25,769 nucleotides of DNA, taken from the NCBI GenBank assembly GCA_000969725.1, contig JXSR01S011558.1. One strand, 5' to 3'. Below are positions 9,147-18,892 of this stretch, piece after piece (the first letter of the stretch is position 1; every line of letters begins with the position of its first letter). The position numbers and the translations under genes were made by a program. The notes under the pieces are model-generated. The model saw only the letters and a list, made by a program, of their open reading frames with translations. It made no database searches and was not told the origin of the DNA. Source of the stretch: Ophiothrix spiculata (Eukaryota; Echinodermata; Ophiuroidea; Amphilepidida; Ophiotrichidae).

Positions 9147-10084
9147 CCCTTGTCTTACCACCCCACCCCCTATCGGATGATTCCCTGTCGCATAAAAACA
9201 CAAAGGAACATAACCTAAGGGTTTAGTTTAGCTGTAAGTTTATCATTTGCGATAATTCTGGCGAAAATAAAATCGAAGGTACCACATTCAGGGGGTCAGG
9301 GTGTCCCGTCAATATCGCAAATGTAAAGCTCTAAATCGCCGATTTGAAAAAGATTACCTGCATGTTGTGGACCTAAAACTTACAGAACATCTTAGGAAAA
9401 TTGTCCTTCTTTCCTTTTTTTTTGCGACTCGGAAGTACTTACGACGTCATAATTGAATACTACGCCAGAATATTAACATCTCAACTCCAAAAGCTGCCTT
9501 CTGTTAATCATATTTATAAAATATAAATGCATACAAGTTTCTGAAAATGCTTTCACATCACTAAAATAGCATTTCCATGTCAATATCCTAATCATAGTGT
9601 CATATTTGACCTTGTAGTTTACATTTTTAGACATTGTTAGATAATTGTTATAGTACATAATTGCTATACTAAACAGTCATAATAAGAACATCCCAATCCC
9701 ATGAGCTCCTCTCTGCAACTTTATGCTAGGAAAATTATCTAACAATGTCTACAAAGTCAACTACAAGGTCAAATGTGAGACTATGATTGGGATTAAGACA
9801 TGAACATGCTTTCTAGTGATTTGAAAACATTTTCCGAGATTTATATGCATTTATATTTTACATAACTTAACAGAAGGCAGCACATGGAGTTGGGATGTTC
9901 TTATTCTAGCGTAGTCAATTACCTAACGCCTTTTTTATGATTTTGGTATCAATGGAAATAAGAGACCCTACTCTATACTATGCCACTATGGTACAAAACA
10001 ACTTTTGGCAGTAAAACTTCATTTTAGAGGGACCCCCCCCCCTTAAAAAGAAACGTTACAAAAAATACGTTGGTAAGACAAGTG
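9147..10084. mobile_element. TTAA-flanked piggyBac-like element carrying a nested fold-back MITE
   Basis: TTAA lies at 9143-9146 and 10085-10088. The 14-bp TIRs are CCCTTGTCTTACCA on the left and CACTTGTCTTACCA read inward from the right (13 of 14 match). The CCC-type start next to TTAA is typical of piggyBac-type ends. The 453-bp element at 9461-9913 sits inside, so the host element is about 485 bp without it and must be the older insertion. No transposase frame is present. Confidence 0.7.
9461..9913. mobile_element. 0.45-kb fold-back MITE, copy 1
   Basis: The ends are TACGCCAGAATA on the left and TACGCTAGAATA read inward from the right, followed by long imperfect arms. Both arms contain ATATAAATGCAT, TAGTGAT-type, TTGACCTTGTAG and GACATTGTTAGATAAT segments in opposite orientation. 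TA sits at each border, compatible with a TA target duplication. A central AGAACATCCCAAT segment repeats the terminal sequence internally. A full-length relative is at 17222-17677. The open frame at 9473-9658 is the translated arm. Confidence 0.85.
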
Positions 10085-11375
10085 TTAATTGTACTAAAAT
10101 CTTCTTGATTTATATATAGAACACTTATTAAACATAACTATATAAATTCCGCTGTATCAATGTTACAGCAAACATATGGAAAATTAAACCATACAAGAAA
10201 AGATTTCACATTTCGTCAAACCCGATAGGCTAAATGTATTTTCACAAATGTAGATTATACAAATTAAAGGACCAAATATTAGTATGACCTTCCGTGAATT
10301 CAACCAACATTTTCAGAATTACCTCATAAAATTAAACAAATATACACACATTTTTCCTTTCCAAAATTTACTCGCAATGTATTTCCAATACATTTTATTC
10401 TTCGAAAACCTGTTTTAAATTCTTAAGTATTTTCTTGATTAATTAGCAGGTAAAAAAATAAATAAAATCAGGTAAAGTAAATAATTTAACAGACTCATTG
10501 CATATTCGACGAAATAAAGGCTGAATGGTATTCCATATTTGGCTGCCTTTATTTATTATATCTTAGATTTACAATACTAAAACGCCAGCAAAATATGTCC
10601 AGTTGACGCCCCTGCCAGGGAATTGCCTTACTTTGCAAAACATTTCCAATATTCTAAATTGGCATTTTGATGTGGAACTTGTATTAAAGTTTGAGCAAAA
10701 TGTTTTAATACAGACTAAAAAAGAGCTAAGCAGGCTATCTATAGCAAGGATAATCAATCTCATCACGTATATTACATTCATGAAATACTCGTATGGTTTG
10801 AAATCACAACCACCAATAACATGCTAAAAAGTCTAGTTTGTGCTCATTATCCATATAGAATACATCTCAAATAAATTACCCTAACAGCTCAAGAAAAGAA
10901 GACAGTTTATTAAATTACGCGACCTTGTTTTTAGCTTAAGGAGACTGTAATTATCCCATCTAATTCTAATATGAAATCGGTCAAAATTAGATTAGCAGTA
11001 TTCTCACGAATAAGCCGGCGGCATGTCCATCAAAACACACATGCAATGCTACTATTATAGAATAATGCATTGCTACCTAATGAATAATTCATTAGCAATG
11101 CGCAAAAGAGCGCCAACTACAAGCAATACATATCTCGCTCTCAGTGGCCATCGGCCTCTCATGCTGAATGGAAGTACTGGATATTAAGCGCTTGGATATC
11201 ACCATTTAGAACGCAAGATTTATGGTGACAACAGATTTCTTCTTATAAAACAGCTGTAGTCTGATTATGACACTTGGGTTTTACCTGAATCATAACTCTG
11301 TCGCTCTGTCTCCCTGTTTCACGGTGAGCTTTGCAGAGGAGTAACACAGATGGGATAACCTTTATGGACTGTTGT
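10085..11375. other. Non-genic sequence with small hairpins
   Basis: No convincing gene. Opposing open frames near 10569-10827 overlap each other and match nothing I know. AAATAAAGGC and GCCTTTATTT form a 10-bp inverted pair around 10512-10553. GCATTGCT and AGCAATGC plus an inner AATGAAT/ATTCATT form a hairpin at 11067-11101. Composition becomes slightly less AT-rich towards the promoter-like segment at 11376. Confidence 0.5.
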
Positions 11376-11461
11376 TATAAAAGGAGGAATAAGGACGACA
11401 TCGCTGAATACGTGTTGGTCAATTGACTTCCATAATCGTATTGTTTCGCTAAAACGTAAGT
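11376..11461 (+). promoter_or_regulatory. Candidate TATA promoter plus first-exon donor
   Basis: TATAAAAGG at 11376-11384 is a near-ideal TATA box. About 70 bp further on, AAAACGTAAGTA at 11452-11462 contains a consensus 5' splice site (GTAAGT, 11456-11461). Initiation about 30 bp after the TATA box would give a short non-coding first exon ending at 11455. No downstream coding exon was identified in this window, so this may be the start of a gene whose other exons lie elsewhere, a non-coding RNA, or coincidence. Confidence 0.25.
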
Positions 11462-11807
11462 ATTTAAGTGATTCTAAACGGGATTTAGTCTTACAAAATG
11501 AACGGAAAGTCGGACAGCTGAGAATTTTGAGCTCAACACATATTTTGACTATTTGTGACTCGTTATATCAAAACAGGCCGCTTGTCTACAGGCATTTTTG
11601 TCTAATTCACAATTAAAAAATTAAAAGCAACCAGTGATTAATAACAGAAGATGTTGATAAAATAATACATGTCTTTGTCTACAAACAACTTAAGGTAAAA
11701 TATTTTGTTGTGTCTTAATACAGAAATTTGTCCCGAATGCTATAATGGCACAAATCAAGTGCAGGCTGACAAGAATACCGTGTTCTGATATGATATGTCA
11801 CATTTAT
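11462..11807. other. Non-genic sequence
   Basis: Nothing supported beyond AT-rich sequence. It would be intronic if the donor at 11456 is real. Confidence 0.45.
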
Positions 11808-12059
11808 GATGACTCACCCCGAAAGGGGGACTTTGCAGATGATATCAAGTTTGATTTAATCATTTCATCTGTTTTATCATTAGGGTTGTTTAAGCTTTAA
11901 AATGACACTTTACTTGTTAAAATTGATCATGGCAATCAAATTTTACAACAGAAAATGGGCTGGAAATTCTTATAATTTTCTTTATTTTTTGCTGCCTATT
12001 TTCATCAGTATCCCGAAAAGCTTTCTGTTGCAAAGTTCCCCTTTTCGGGGTGAGTCATC
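11808..12059. mobile_element. 252-bp MITE with about 8-bp target duplication (hAT-like)
   Basis: The ends are GATGACTCACCCCGAAA at 11808 and the same word read inward from 12059. The match continues as RGGGRACTTTGCA, giving a TIR of about 30 bp. The flanks are ACATTTAT (11800-11807) and ACATTTAC (12060-12067), matching at 7 of 8 positions. An 8-bp duplication with short TIRs suggests the hAT group (inference). A truncated relative is at 728-870. The open frame at 11902-12084 is a by-product. Confidence 0.75.
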
Positions 12060-12479
12060 ACATTTACAGTCCTCAAATGCATGATATGTAATATTCAATA
12101 CCTTTTTTTTGGCCATGTCTCATTTAAGGAATTATAATCCTAAAAAGGTTTTAAGAAATGCATTTAACACTCTCATGTTGCAGTAGCAGTATATTAATAT
12201 CATGATTTGCTCAATTGACCAAAAAGTACCATATTCTCCAGGTTTTTTTTTAAAGGTTTGTGTTTTTAAAGTTTTTAAAAACGTGAATGTTAAATCTCGT
12301 TATTCACATCTATTCTTAGGTGGGAAATTGTAATTATTACAGTTACGTAAACAATAAAAAAGTTACTAAAATATTATGAGACTTCTGCCACAGAAGGAAC
12401 ATAAAATTTGCGAATTACTACTATATAGATAATTGTAATAATAGAATTTGGTGTTAATTGTCCAATCATCCATAACAGT
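12060..12479. other. Non-genic sequence
   Basis: No gene or clear repeat seen, only AT-rich sequence with T-runs. Confidence 0.5.
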
Positions 12480-13791
12480 AATTCAAAAAAGAAATAATTA
12501 GATATCTGATGTTTGTGGTTATTAGCGTTCATCTTATTATTTTACCTTAATGGTTGGTAAACAATCACTATGAAAGTCGTAAGCAATCGCTAAATTGATT
12601 TCATGCGATTCCTCCGCCACTCTAAAATATTTGTACTGTTGATTTCCATCTTTAATACAATCAGTGCATTGACGTAGACTTAAGATGCTCGCCATTAGAG
12701 TTATAATAACGCCTTTATCTTAAACCACATCGACAATTTGACATGCATTAGGGCATCAAATACGGTCAGTGATTATTTATTTTGTTGAGAATGTTAAGTT
12801 TTCAGATGCGGCCAGTAAATCGTATTAAATCAAGCAGTTAAAGAAACCCGTTTGAAATGGTAAGAGCAAATCCATGTTTCAATCGGCAATTTGCGCAATC
12901 TGGTTATTTTGACCAAAACTAAGTAAGCTTAACATTATGACTGTTCGCCCATTTTGTATAGTAGGTCTTAAACATGTTTATATTTGAAGTGACCTAAACC
13001 GTAAATGGAGCATCTTGTAATTTTCACTTTTTAAAATTATTTGCAAAGACTATGTTATAAGGATAAAATCATTACAATAACACCTTAATGACCTCCTTTC
13101 GAATTCCAGAAGTTCTCTTAAGATGAAACTTTTAATTTTCAGGTGTTTAGAATTAAGCATAAGGATTGCCAATATGCCAGATAATATTTCGGCAAATAAC
13201 GACCTGTAGCGCAAAATGAAGTTTACAGCAGTATAGAGATGAAAGATCACATTTAATTGAAATATTTATGGTATTTGGATTAAAATTATCCTTGGATTTG
13301 CTAGTAATACCACAGATGAGATTACCATATTCAATCATTATTCCATGTCATGAAAAAAGTGAACTTAAGAGCTTTCGACTTATCTTTGTAATTGGAAAAT
13401 CATATATTTATATTTGTGTTCAACATTGTTCAATATATTATCTATTTTTAATGCTCGGTTAAATAATAACATTATAAGTCGTAAGTAAGCAATAAATAAG
13501 TTATTCATGATGCCTCCCTTGCTTAGAAATACTTGCATTTTCCTCAGTCAGTTCACTCAAGTAGACTTAAGATGCTCGCCATTAGGGATATGTGTTTATC
13601 TGTAACTATCGTGACATTTTGACGTGCATTAAGGCATCAAACACGGTTAGTGGTCATTTATTTTGTTGAAAAAAACAAGATTTTGATGCATCCAATGAAT
13701 TCCTTGTTAATTCATATATTTCAAGCCATCTTTTAAAACCCACGAGTTTAATGCTAGGAGCTACTCTACGTTTGAAATGGCAATTTGTCCT

Positions 13792-13848
13792 ACGTCATTT
13801 GAGGTGTCTGGTCATTATTTGCCCAATGTTATGATATATATTTGAAGT
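13792..13848 (+). repeat. 57-bp direct repeat, left side of the gap
   Basis: Identical over 57 bp to 14127-14183 and immediately adjacent to the run of N. See the gap entry. Confidence 0.95.
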
Positions 13849-14126
13849 NNNNNNNNNNNNNNNNNNNNNNNNNNNNNNNNNNNNNNNNNNNNNNNNNNNN
13901 NNNNNNNNNNNNNNNNNNNNNNNNNNNNNNNNNNNNNNNNNNNNNNNNNNNNNNNNNNNNNNNNNNNNNNNNNNNNNNNNNNNNNNNNNNNNNNNNNNNN
14001 NNNNNNNNNNNNNNNNNNNNNNNNNNNNNNNNNNNNNNNNNNNNNNNNNNNNNNNNNNNNNNNNNNNNNNNNNNNNNNNNNNNNNNNNNNNNNNNNNNNN
14101 NNNNNNNNNNNNNNNNNNNNNNNNNN
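13849..14126. other. Assembly gap (278 N)
   Basis: All bases are N. The gap is bounded on both sides by the same 57-bp sequence. The simplest reading is two contigs that overlap by 57 bp but were not merged, so the gap may contain no missing sequence. Open frames that run through the N are meaningless. Confidence 0.95.
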
Positions 14127-14183
14127 ACGTCATTTGAGGTGTCTGGTCATTATTTGCCCAATGTTATGATATATATTTGAAGT
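14127..14183 (+). repeat. 57-bp direct repeat, right side of the gap
   Basis: Exact copy of 13792-13848 directly after the gap. Confidence 0.95.
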
Positions 14184-14504
14184 TATATTTGGCTGAATTT
14201 TTTCATTGAGTTGGCCATAACACAAATTGATGAGTAGGGTATTCAACCATACATTACAGACATTCAAATAAAAAGCGAGAGAAAGATTGATATGCAAGTT
14301 ATTATATCACCACTGAGTTAAACTTTATATTTCATTTCTGGATTGGATAGTTGTGACAGCAGTTTGTGTAGTATATTATCCCATTGTCTATTCTTGTCAA
14401 TCAGAAAAGAAATTAGATATTTTACATTTGTGTCAACTTCAACAGCGTTCAACTTATTATTTTATATTTACTCTCGGTAAACATTATCACTGTGGAAGTC
14501 GTAA

Positions 14505-14720
14505 GGGGCGCATCATTAGATTTCCAGGAGGAGCAGGATTTTGTTTTGAAAAAAAATTCTCCCTCCACAGGCAGAAGAAAAAAAAACTCCCCCCTGAACA
14601 TGAAATAGGCAGAAAAACAGTAATTTCCAGGAAAACAAAATCGCTTCCGAATGGGGTGCGAAAAAAAATCAACCCCGATCCAACCTCCTGCTCCCTACTG
14701 GAAATCTAATGGTGCGCCCC
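14505..14720. mobile_element. 216-bp MITE with TAA target duplication (PIF/Harbinger-like)
   Basis: TAA lies at 14502-14504 and 14721-14723. The TIRs are GGGGCGCATCATTAGATTTC on the left and GGGGCGCACCATTAGATTTC read inward from the right. Similarity continues through CAG and a GAGCAGGA segment. The 3-bp TWA target and G-rich ends fit PIF/Harbinger (inference). Paralogous units at about 12575 and 13476 preserve the uninterrupted GTCGTAAG sequence, which acts as an internal empty site. The open frame at 14353-14709 only crosses the element. Confidence 0.85.
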
Positions 14721-14840
14721 TAAGCAAGTAGATAATACACGATTCCCGTCGCTCGTAAATATTTGTCCTATGGATTTCCCTTTTTACAGTCAGTGAATTC
14801 TTGCTCGCTATTAGGATTTTGAACTACATCATCAGACGTT

Positions 14841-15140
14841 TTTATGTAGAAGCACTGTTAAATATTCAGCAGGCATAGATGTGCTATTAAAGGTTAAAAC
14901 ACAAACAAACCAAAAAACAGTTTCATTGGCGGGCATACTTTTCAAGTAGGGTCAGTGGGGCGGGCACATTTCTTTCTAGGTTTTCTTAGCCAAAAGTGAC
15001 CTAAACGTTTTAAAATTTGGGTGAAAAAAGTCCCCAAAAAATTACAAATGAATTTTCTAAATCTGTTTAACTAAAAGTTTTAGTAGCTTTACCTGCTTTC
15101 TCTTATTTATCAATAAAGATAACAAAACCAGCCAATTTCT
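14841..15140. other. Non-genic sequence with a GC-richer patch
   Basis: Two GGCGGGCA / GGGCGGGCAC words occur within about 14930-14968. Otherwise nothing is supported. Confidence 0.45.
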
Positions 15141-15334
15141 TCAAATCTATCTGTTGAATTATTATTTTTAATTACTTTTCTATCTTAACCTGGTAAATCA
15201 AGGTTTTAAGATAATATTGCTAATTATGCATCCTGAGATTTCTATTTCATCAAATCTATCTGTTGAATTATTATTTTAATTACTTTTGTATCTAAAATCA
15301 AGACAATATTGCTAATTATGCATCCTGAGATTTC
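15141..15334 (+). repeat. Two-copy tandem repeat (about 109 and 85 bp)
   Basis: Both copies open with TCAAATCTATCTGTTGAATT and close with ATATTGCTAATTATGCATCC-TGAGATTTC. The second copy lacks a segment of roughly 20 bp in the middle. A fragment of the repeat (AATTATGCTAATTC) follows at once. Confidence 0.85.
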
Positions 15335-15389
15335 AATTATGCTAATTCTACATCTTGTCTGCTGTTTGTAATGTATATGTCATGAGACA

Positions 15390-16045
15390 TCTATTATATT
15401 TGAAATTTAAAATATGAATAAGTTAATGACTCTTTTATTATCTATCTCTTGATGAGAAGAACTGAATCAGGTGATTTCACTTCAACATAAAACTAATAGC
15501 CTTGAGTTTTACATGTCCATTTCATAAATTTTAATGTGAATTTTTAAAATACAAAAAATAAATTGACAATGTCTATTTTCAATTTTCATGATTTATTTAT
15601 GTTATTTGAAATTCAAGCTACGACTAGGTTATTAACTTTGTCATTGTCCAACTGTCGAATCTAGAGAAGGTGAATGACATGTAAAAAGCGAAAATTGATG
15701 ATATGACTGCAAATGAAATGCAAACTTAATCATTTTTATATTCAAAATATCTACTTTAACTGATAATGAATTCTTTAGATATTTGCAATTCTAAATAGGA
15801 CTACTAGGTTATTATCTGATTCATTATCCGTCTCTTCATGTGAAATGATTGACTGAAAATTGGATTATTGGCCTTGAAACTTTACTTCAGTATAAAGATA
15901 AAAAAATATAACTTTACCTTTACAATATCTTCTCTCACTGATGTTTTATGTATGATTTTTCAATTCAAAATACGACACTAGGTCATTAACTTTGTTATTA
16001 TCCATCTGTTGATGTAAAGAAAGTGAATGACATCTAGAAAGTACA
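15390..16045 (+). repeat. Four-unit diverged tandem array, about 180 bp per unit
   Basis: The landmark TAGGTTATTAACTTTGTYAT, followed by ATCCRTCTSTTGATG-like sequence, recurs at about 15419, 15625, 15805 and 15979. The intervals are 206, 180 and 174 bp. Each unit is preceded by a TTGAAATTCAARATACGAC-like segment, and units two and four include GTGAATGACAT. It resembles an old satellite-like cluster and has no coding frame. Confidence 0.65.
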
Positions 16046-16811
16046 GATAACCATGGGGCAATGCGACATTTTGGATGCAAAGAATCAGGTGGTTGTTTTT
16101 TTAAATTTTGTGTGTGTGTTTATGTGTATTTTTAAATACCATAACCAACCACACTTTAAAAACACATAGCTGATTTTGCAGAGGGGTTTAAATTTGAGTT
16201 TTTATGGCAAGATATAGAAAAAGTAAAACTGTTTTAAAAACTTTTTGACACACGCTTTCATAGTCTTTGGGGATTAATTATGGTTTTTGAGTTTTTGGTA
16301 GAGTGATTCCTTTCATTTAATACCCATGTTGACATACTTTCGATAAAGTGCAGATTTGAGAGGCGAGAGGTGGTGAACCTTGCATTAATTTCTTCACGGG
16401 ACCATCGACATTAAAAGGTGTAACTAAAAATAGCATTTTTAAACTGACTTTTGCTCTCTGGTTAAAATATTGAGAATGCGGGTGCTAAGCCAATTGAATT
16501 TGATATTCTTGAACTGTACGTTTTTTTTAAATAATGTTTGTATATAGAAATGTAATCTTAATAAAATTATCTAGTCTCACTAACACGCCATTCTCTGTGT
16601 TTTAGTAATTGTAAATAACACAAATCGACAGTTTCCCACATAGGTCATAAAAAATAATACTCATTTAAAAATACTCTCAACAAATGAAGCAGAATACTTA
16701 TATATATTGTAAATGGCATGTATTCAAACTGGTTTCTAGTTATTTAAAACGGCGTGTCATGTAAGGGTCTTTCTAGTTTGGAATATTTAATTGGAACCAA
16801 ATTTCTGTCCA
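16046..16811. other. Non-genic sequence
   Basis: No gene is visible. A TGTGTGTGTTTATGTGT stretch near 16110 is a degenerate dinucleotide run. Confidence 0.5.
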
Positions 16812-16868
16812 CCTGATTTATTTCACTTCATATTCCAGTTTTATGAATATGAAGTGTAATAAATCTGG
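16812..16868. repeat. 57-nt hairpin with 23-bp stem
   Basis: CCTGATTTATTTCACTTCAT-ATT pairs with AATATGAAGTGTAATAAATC-TGG. There is one mismatch plus one G-T pair, around an 11-nt loop. Size and near-perfect pairing resemble a miRNA precursor or a tiny MITE. No flanking TIR extension or target duplication is evident. Confidence 0.5.
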
Positions 16869-17000
16869 TTTAATCAATGGTTAACAAATAGTATGGCCAG
16901 CATGAAACAAATAAATTCAAAATATTAAAAGATACGTTTAACTGGTTTTTGTTCATAAATAACTTCATGGCATGCAACCGGATTTCTATATAAATAAAAA

Positions 17001-17083
17001 GTGCAAAGTTCCCTGTCTGTAAAAATAGTATATTGATTTGTAAGTGCAAAGTTCTCTGTCCGTTAAAATGGCGTATTGATTTA
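17001..17083 (+). repeat. 43-bp tandem duplication
   Basis: Two head-to-tail units start with GTGCAAAGTTCYCTGTCYGT and continue through TATTGATTT (17001-17043 and 17044-17083), with a few substitutions. Confidence 0.8.
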
Positions 17084-17221
17084 TTCTCATAATGTACGGT
17101 ATTGAAACTGTGGCGGGTCGATTGTGATTAGTCTTAACTGCTCATCATTAGCAATTGGATAATGGGTATGTGTAAATTGTGATTGCAATCAATTAAGCAA
17201 GGCTTTATCAGTACAAATGAA

Positions 17222-17677
17222 TACGCCAGAATAAGAACATCCCAACTCCAATAGCTCCATTCTGTTAATTATATTTATAAAATATAAATGCAAACAAATT
17301 TCTGAAAATGCTTTCACATCACTAAAATAGCATTTCCATGTCAATATCCTAATCATATTGTCACATTTGACCTTGTAGTTGACTTGTTTAGACATTGTTA
17401 GATAATTATTATAGTACATAGTTGCTATATATAAACCGCCATTACAAGAACATCCCAACTCCATGAGCTCCCCTCTGCAACTACGTGCTAGGAAAATTAT
17501 CTAACAAAGTCTAACAAAGTCAACTACAAGGTCAAATGTTACACTATGATTGGGATAAAGACATGGAAATGCTTTCTAGTGATTTAAAAGCATTTTCAGA
17601 GACTTATATGCATTAAGTATTTTACATAACTTAACAGAAGGGATCTATTGGAGTTGGGATGTTCTTATTCTGGCGTA
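17222..17677. mobile_element. 0.45-kb fold-back MITE, copy 2
   Basis: This is a full-length relative of 9461-9913 in the same orientation. Its ends, TACGCCAGAATAAGAACATC and the same word read inward from 17677, are better preserved than in copy 1. TA at both borders fits a TA duplication, and the match even extends to GAA/TTC outside. A central AAGAACATCCCAACTCCATG near 17448 repeats the terminal sequence. The minus-strand frame at 17189-17464 is the same translated arm seen in copy 1, not a gene. Confidence 0.88.
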
Positions 17678-17889
17678 TTCAAATACTGTTTGGAAATATT
17701 ATTAAAAACAAATATAGAAGACAAAAAGGTAACTGAAATATATCATATTATAAAGAAATGTAAGATTTTTTAAAAATAGAAGAATTGTTTTCTATGATGT
17801 ATAAAAAAGACGTACAAATTAAGGTATGATAGAAATCAAGATTATCAAAACTGGAAGCAAATTCATGTGGCAGTTCTGCTGTACTTTAA

Positions 17890-18209
17890 AGAGGCAATAC
17901 ATGATTCACTCTTCATCCTTAAGGTCTCTTTAACAAAATCAAACCACAAGCCATTTTTGCAAATGTGCTAAGCCTTGCATTTTTGAGAAAAGTTAAAAAG
18001 TGTGTCATTTTCTAATTACTTTCGGGGCCCAGACAGTAATTGCAATACAGTAGCCTATGGGAATTTTCAAAATGCGGAAAAGCGTGTAACTTGAAAACGA
18101 ATTGACAGAATTGAGTAAAAGTTTCAGCTAACATTTTTGTTGTGCCGTTGTGCTCTTCTTTATATTTAGTAAGTAAAAGGGCAGCACATTAGAATCATGA
18201 ATTGCACCT
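17890..18209. mobile_element. TTAA-flanked MITE (piggyBac-like), long copy
   Basis: TTAA lies at 17886-17889 and 18210-18213. The TIRs are AGAGGCAATACATGATTC on the left and AGGTGCAATTCATGATTC read inward from the right (15 of 18 match). It shares ends and target with 962-1160. It is 320 bp and non-coding. Confidence 0.8.
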
Positions 18210-18287
18210 TTAAAGACATGTTTGGCCTAACAGTAAAAGATTATTTGTAATCATACGAGTATTGATAGATTTTATCTTTAACAGTAC

Positions 18288-18329
18288 AAATCTGCCAAAA
18301 AAAAAATGCAGAAAAATGATGGCAGATTT
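18288..18329. repeat. Short hairpin
   Basis: AAATCTGCCA and TGGCAGATTT form a 10-bp perfect inverted repeat around an A-rich 22-nt loop. Confidence 0.5.
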
Positions 18330-18534
18330 TTAGAATACTAAGTACGTCCAATTCGATATGAAAAAAGCTTTAAGATGTTATCCGATTCTCACAGGTTGAT
18401 CCAAAACCTAATTCAAAGTAAAGAGTAAATGAATTAGAATTTATACACCGTAAAGAAATTACAACCTTTCCCGAACTGATCATGGAGCCTACCTTTGATC
18501 ACCGAGGGGTTGTGCAAGGTCTTGGCCAAGTGTA

Positions 18535-18570
18535 AATTTTGTGTTCCTGAGCAATTTTGTGTTCCTGAGC
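18535..18570 (+). repeat. 18-bp perfect tandem duplication
   Basis: AATTTTGTGTTCCTGAGC occurs twice head to tail with no difference, so the duplication is recent. Confidence 0.9.
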
Positions 18571-18756
18571 TGGAGATATTCTGTACAAATGAGCAGATGA
18601 TCAATTCTCTTTAATAATTACGGCGATAGCTATTTATCAAGCATTTTTAAATACAACTTTTTAACATTGGATTGGATTCAAGTGAAATTGCATGTTTAAT
18701 GAAAATATTTGCTATGCTTTTTTATTTCAATATTACAAATTGACAACGTCTCTTAA

Positions 18757-18888
18757 AGGGTAGGCTATGATTTGTGCAAACAAGACGTCCTTTTTGTCAG
18801 ACCACATGAATGAAATTTAACATGGTAATAAAATATTTTGAGGTAGAATGTTTTTGAAAATATCACTTCTGAAATAGTTCATACCCTA
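18757..18888. mobile_element. Weak candidate TTAA-flanked MITE
   Basis: TTAA lies at 18753-18756 and 18889-18892. Ends AGGGTAGGCTATGA and TAGGGTATGAACTA (read inward) are only loosely alike. TTAA is frequent in AT-rich DNA, so this rests mainly on its resemblance to the clearer TTAA elements in the window. Confidence 0.35.
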
Positions 18889-18892
18889 TTAA

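Larger units (their letters stand above)
12480..14840 (+). repeat. Three-unit diverged tandem duplication, about 0.9 kb per unit
   Basis: Three related units are recognisable. The AAGTCGTAAG landmark recurs at about 12575, 13476 and 14497. A 25-bp word beginning GTAGACTTAAGATGCTCGCC is identical at 12674-12698 and 13561-13585, with a decayed match (GCTCGCTATTAG) near 14803. The first two units also share TGCATTARGGCATCAAAYACG and CATTTATTTTGTTGA-like blocks, and a GTTTGAAATGG segment. The third unit is split by the MITE at 14505-14720, and the second ends in an assembly gap. No unit is coding. Confidence 0.7.

Noticed and set aside
9301-9320. GGGTGTCCCGTCAAT as another mariner-type end
   Set aside because: No TA border and no partner end were found, so this is a chance match inside the TTAA element.
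9473-9658. Conserved minus-strand peptide shared with 17189-17464
   Set aside because: The similarity comes from two copies of the same fold-back MITE, not from a gene family.
10569-10827. Overlapping 70- and 74-codon frames on opposite strands
   Set aside because: Neither has a motif or a credible gene context.
13795-14180. 112-codon open frames across the gap on both strands
   Set aside because: They run through N bases.
14353-14709. 118-codon open frame
   Set aside because: It crosses from tandem-repeat unit three into the Harbinger-like MITE and ends at its TIR; no domain is visible.
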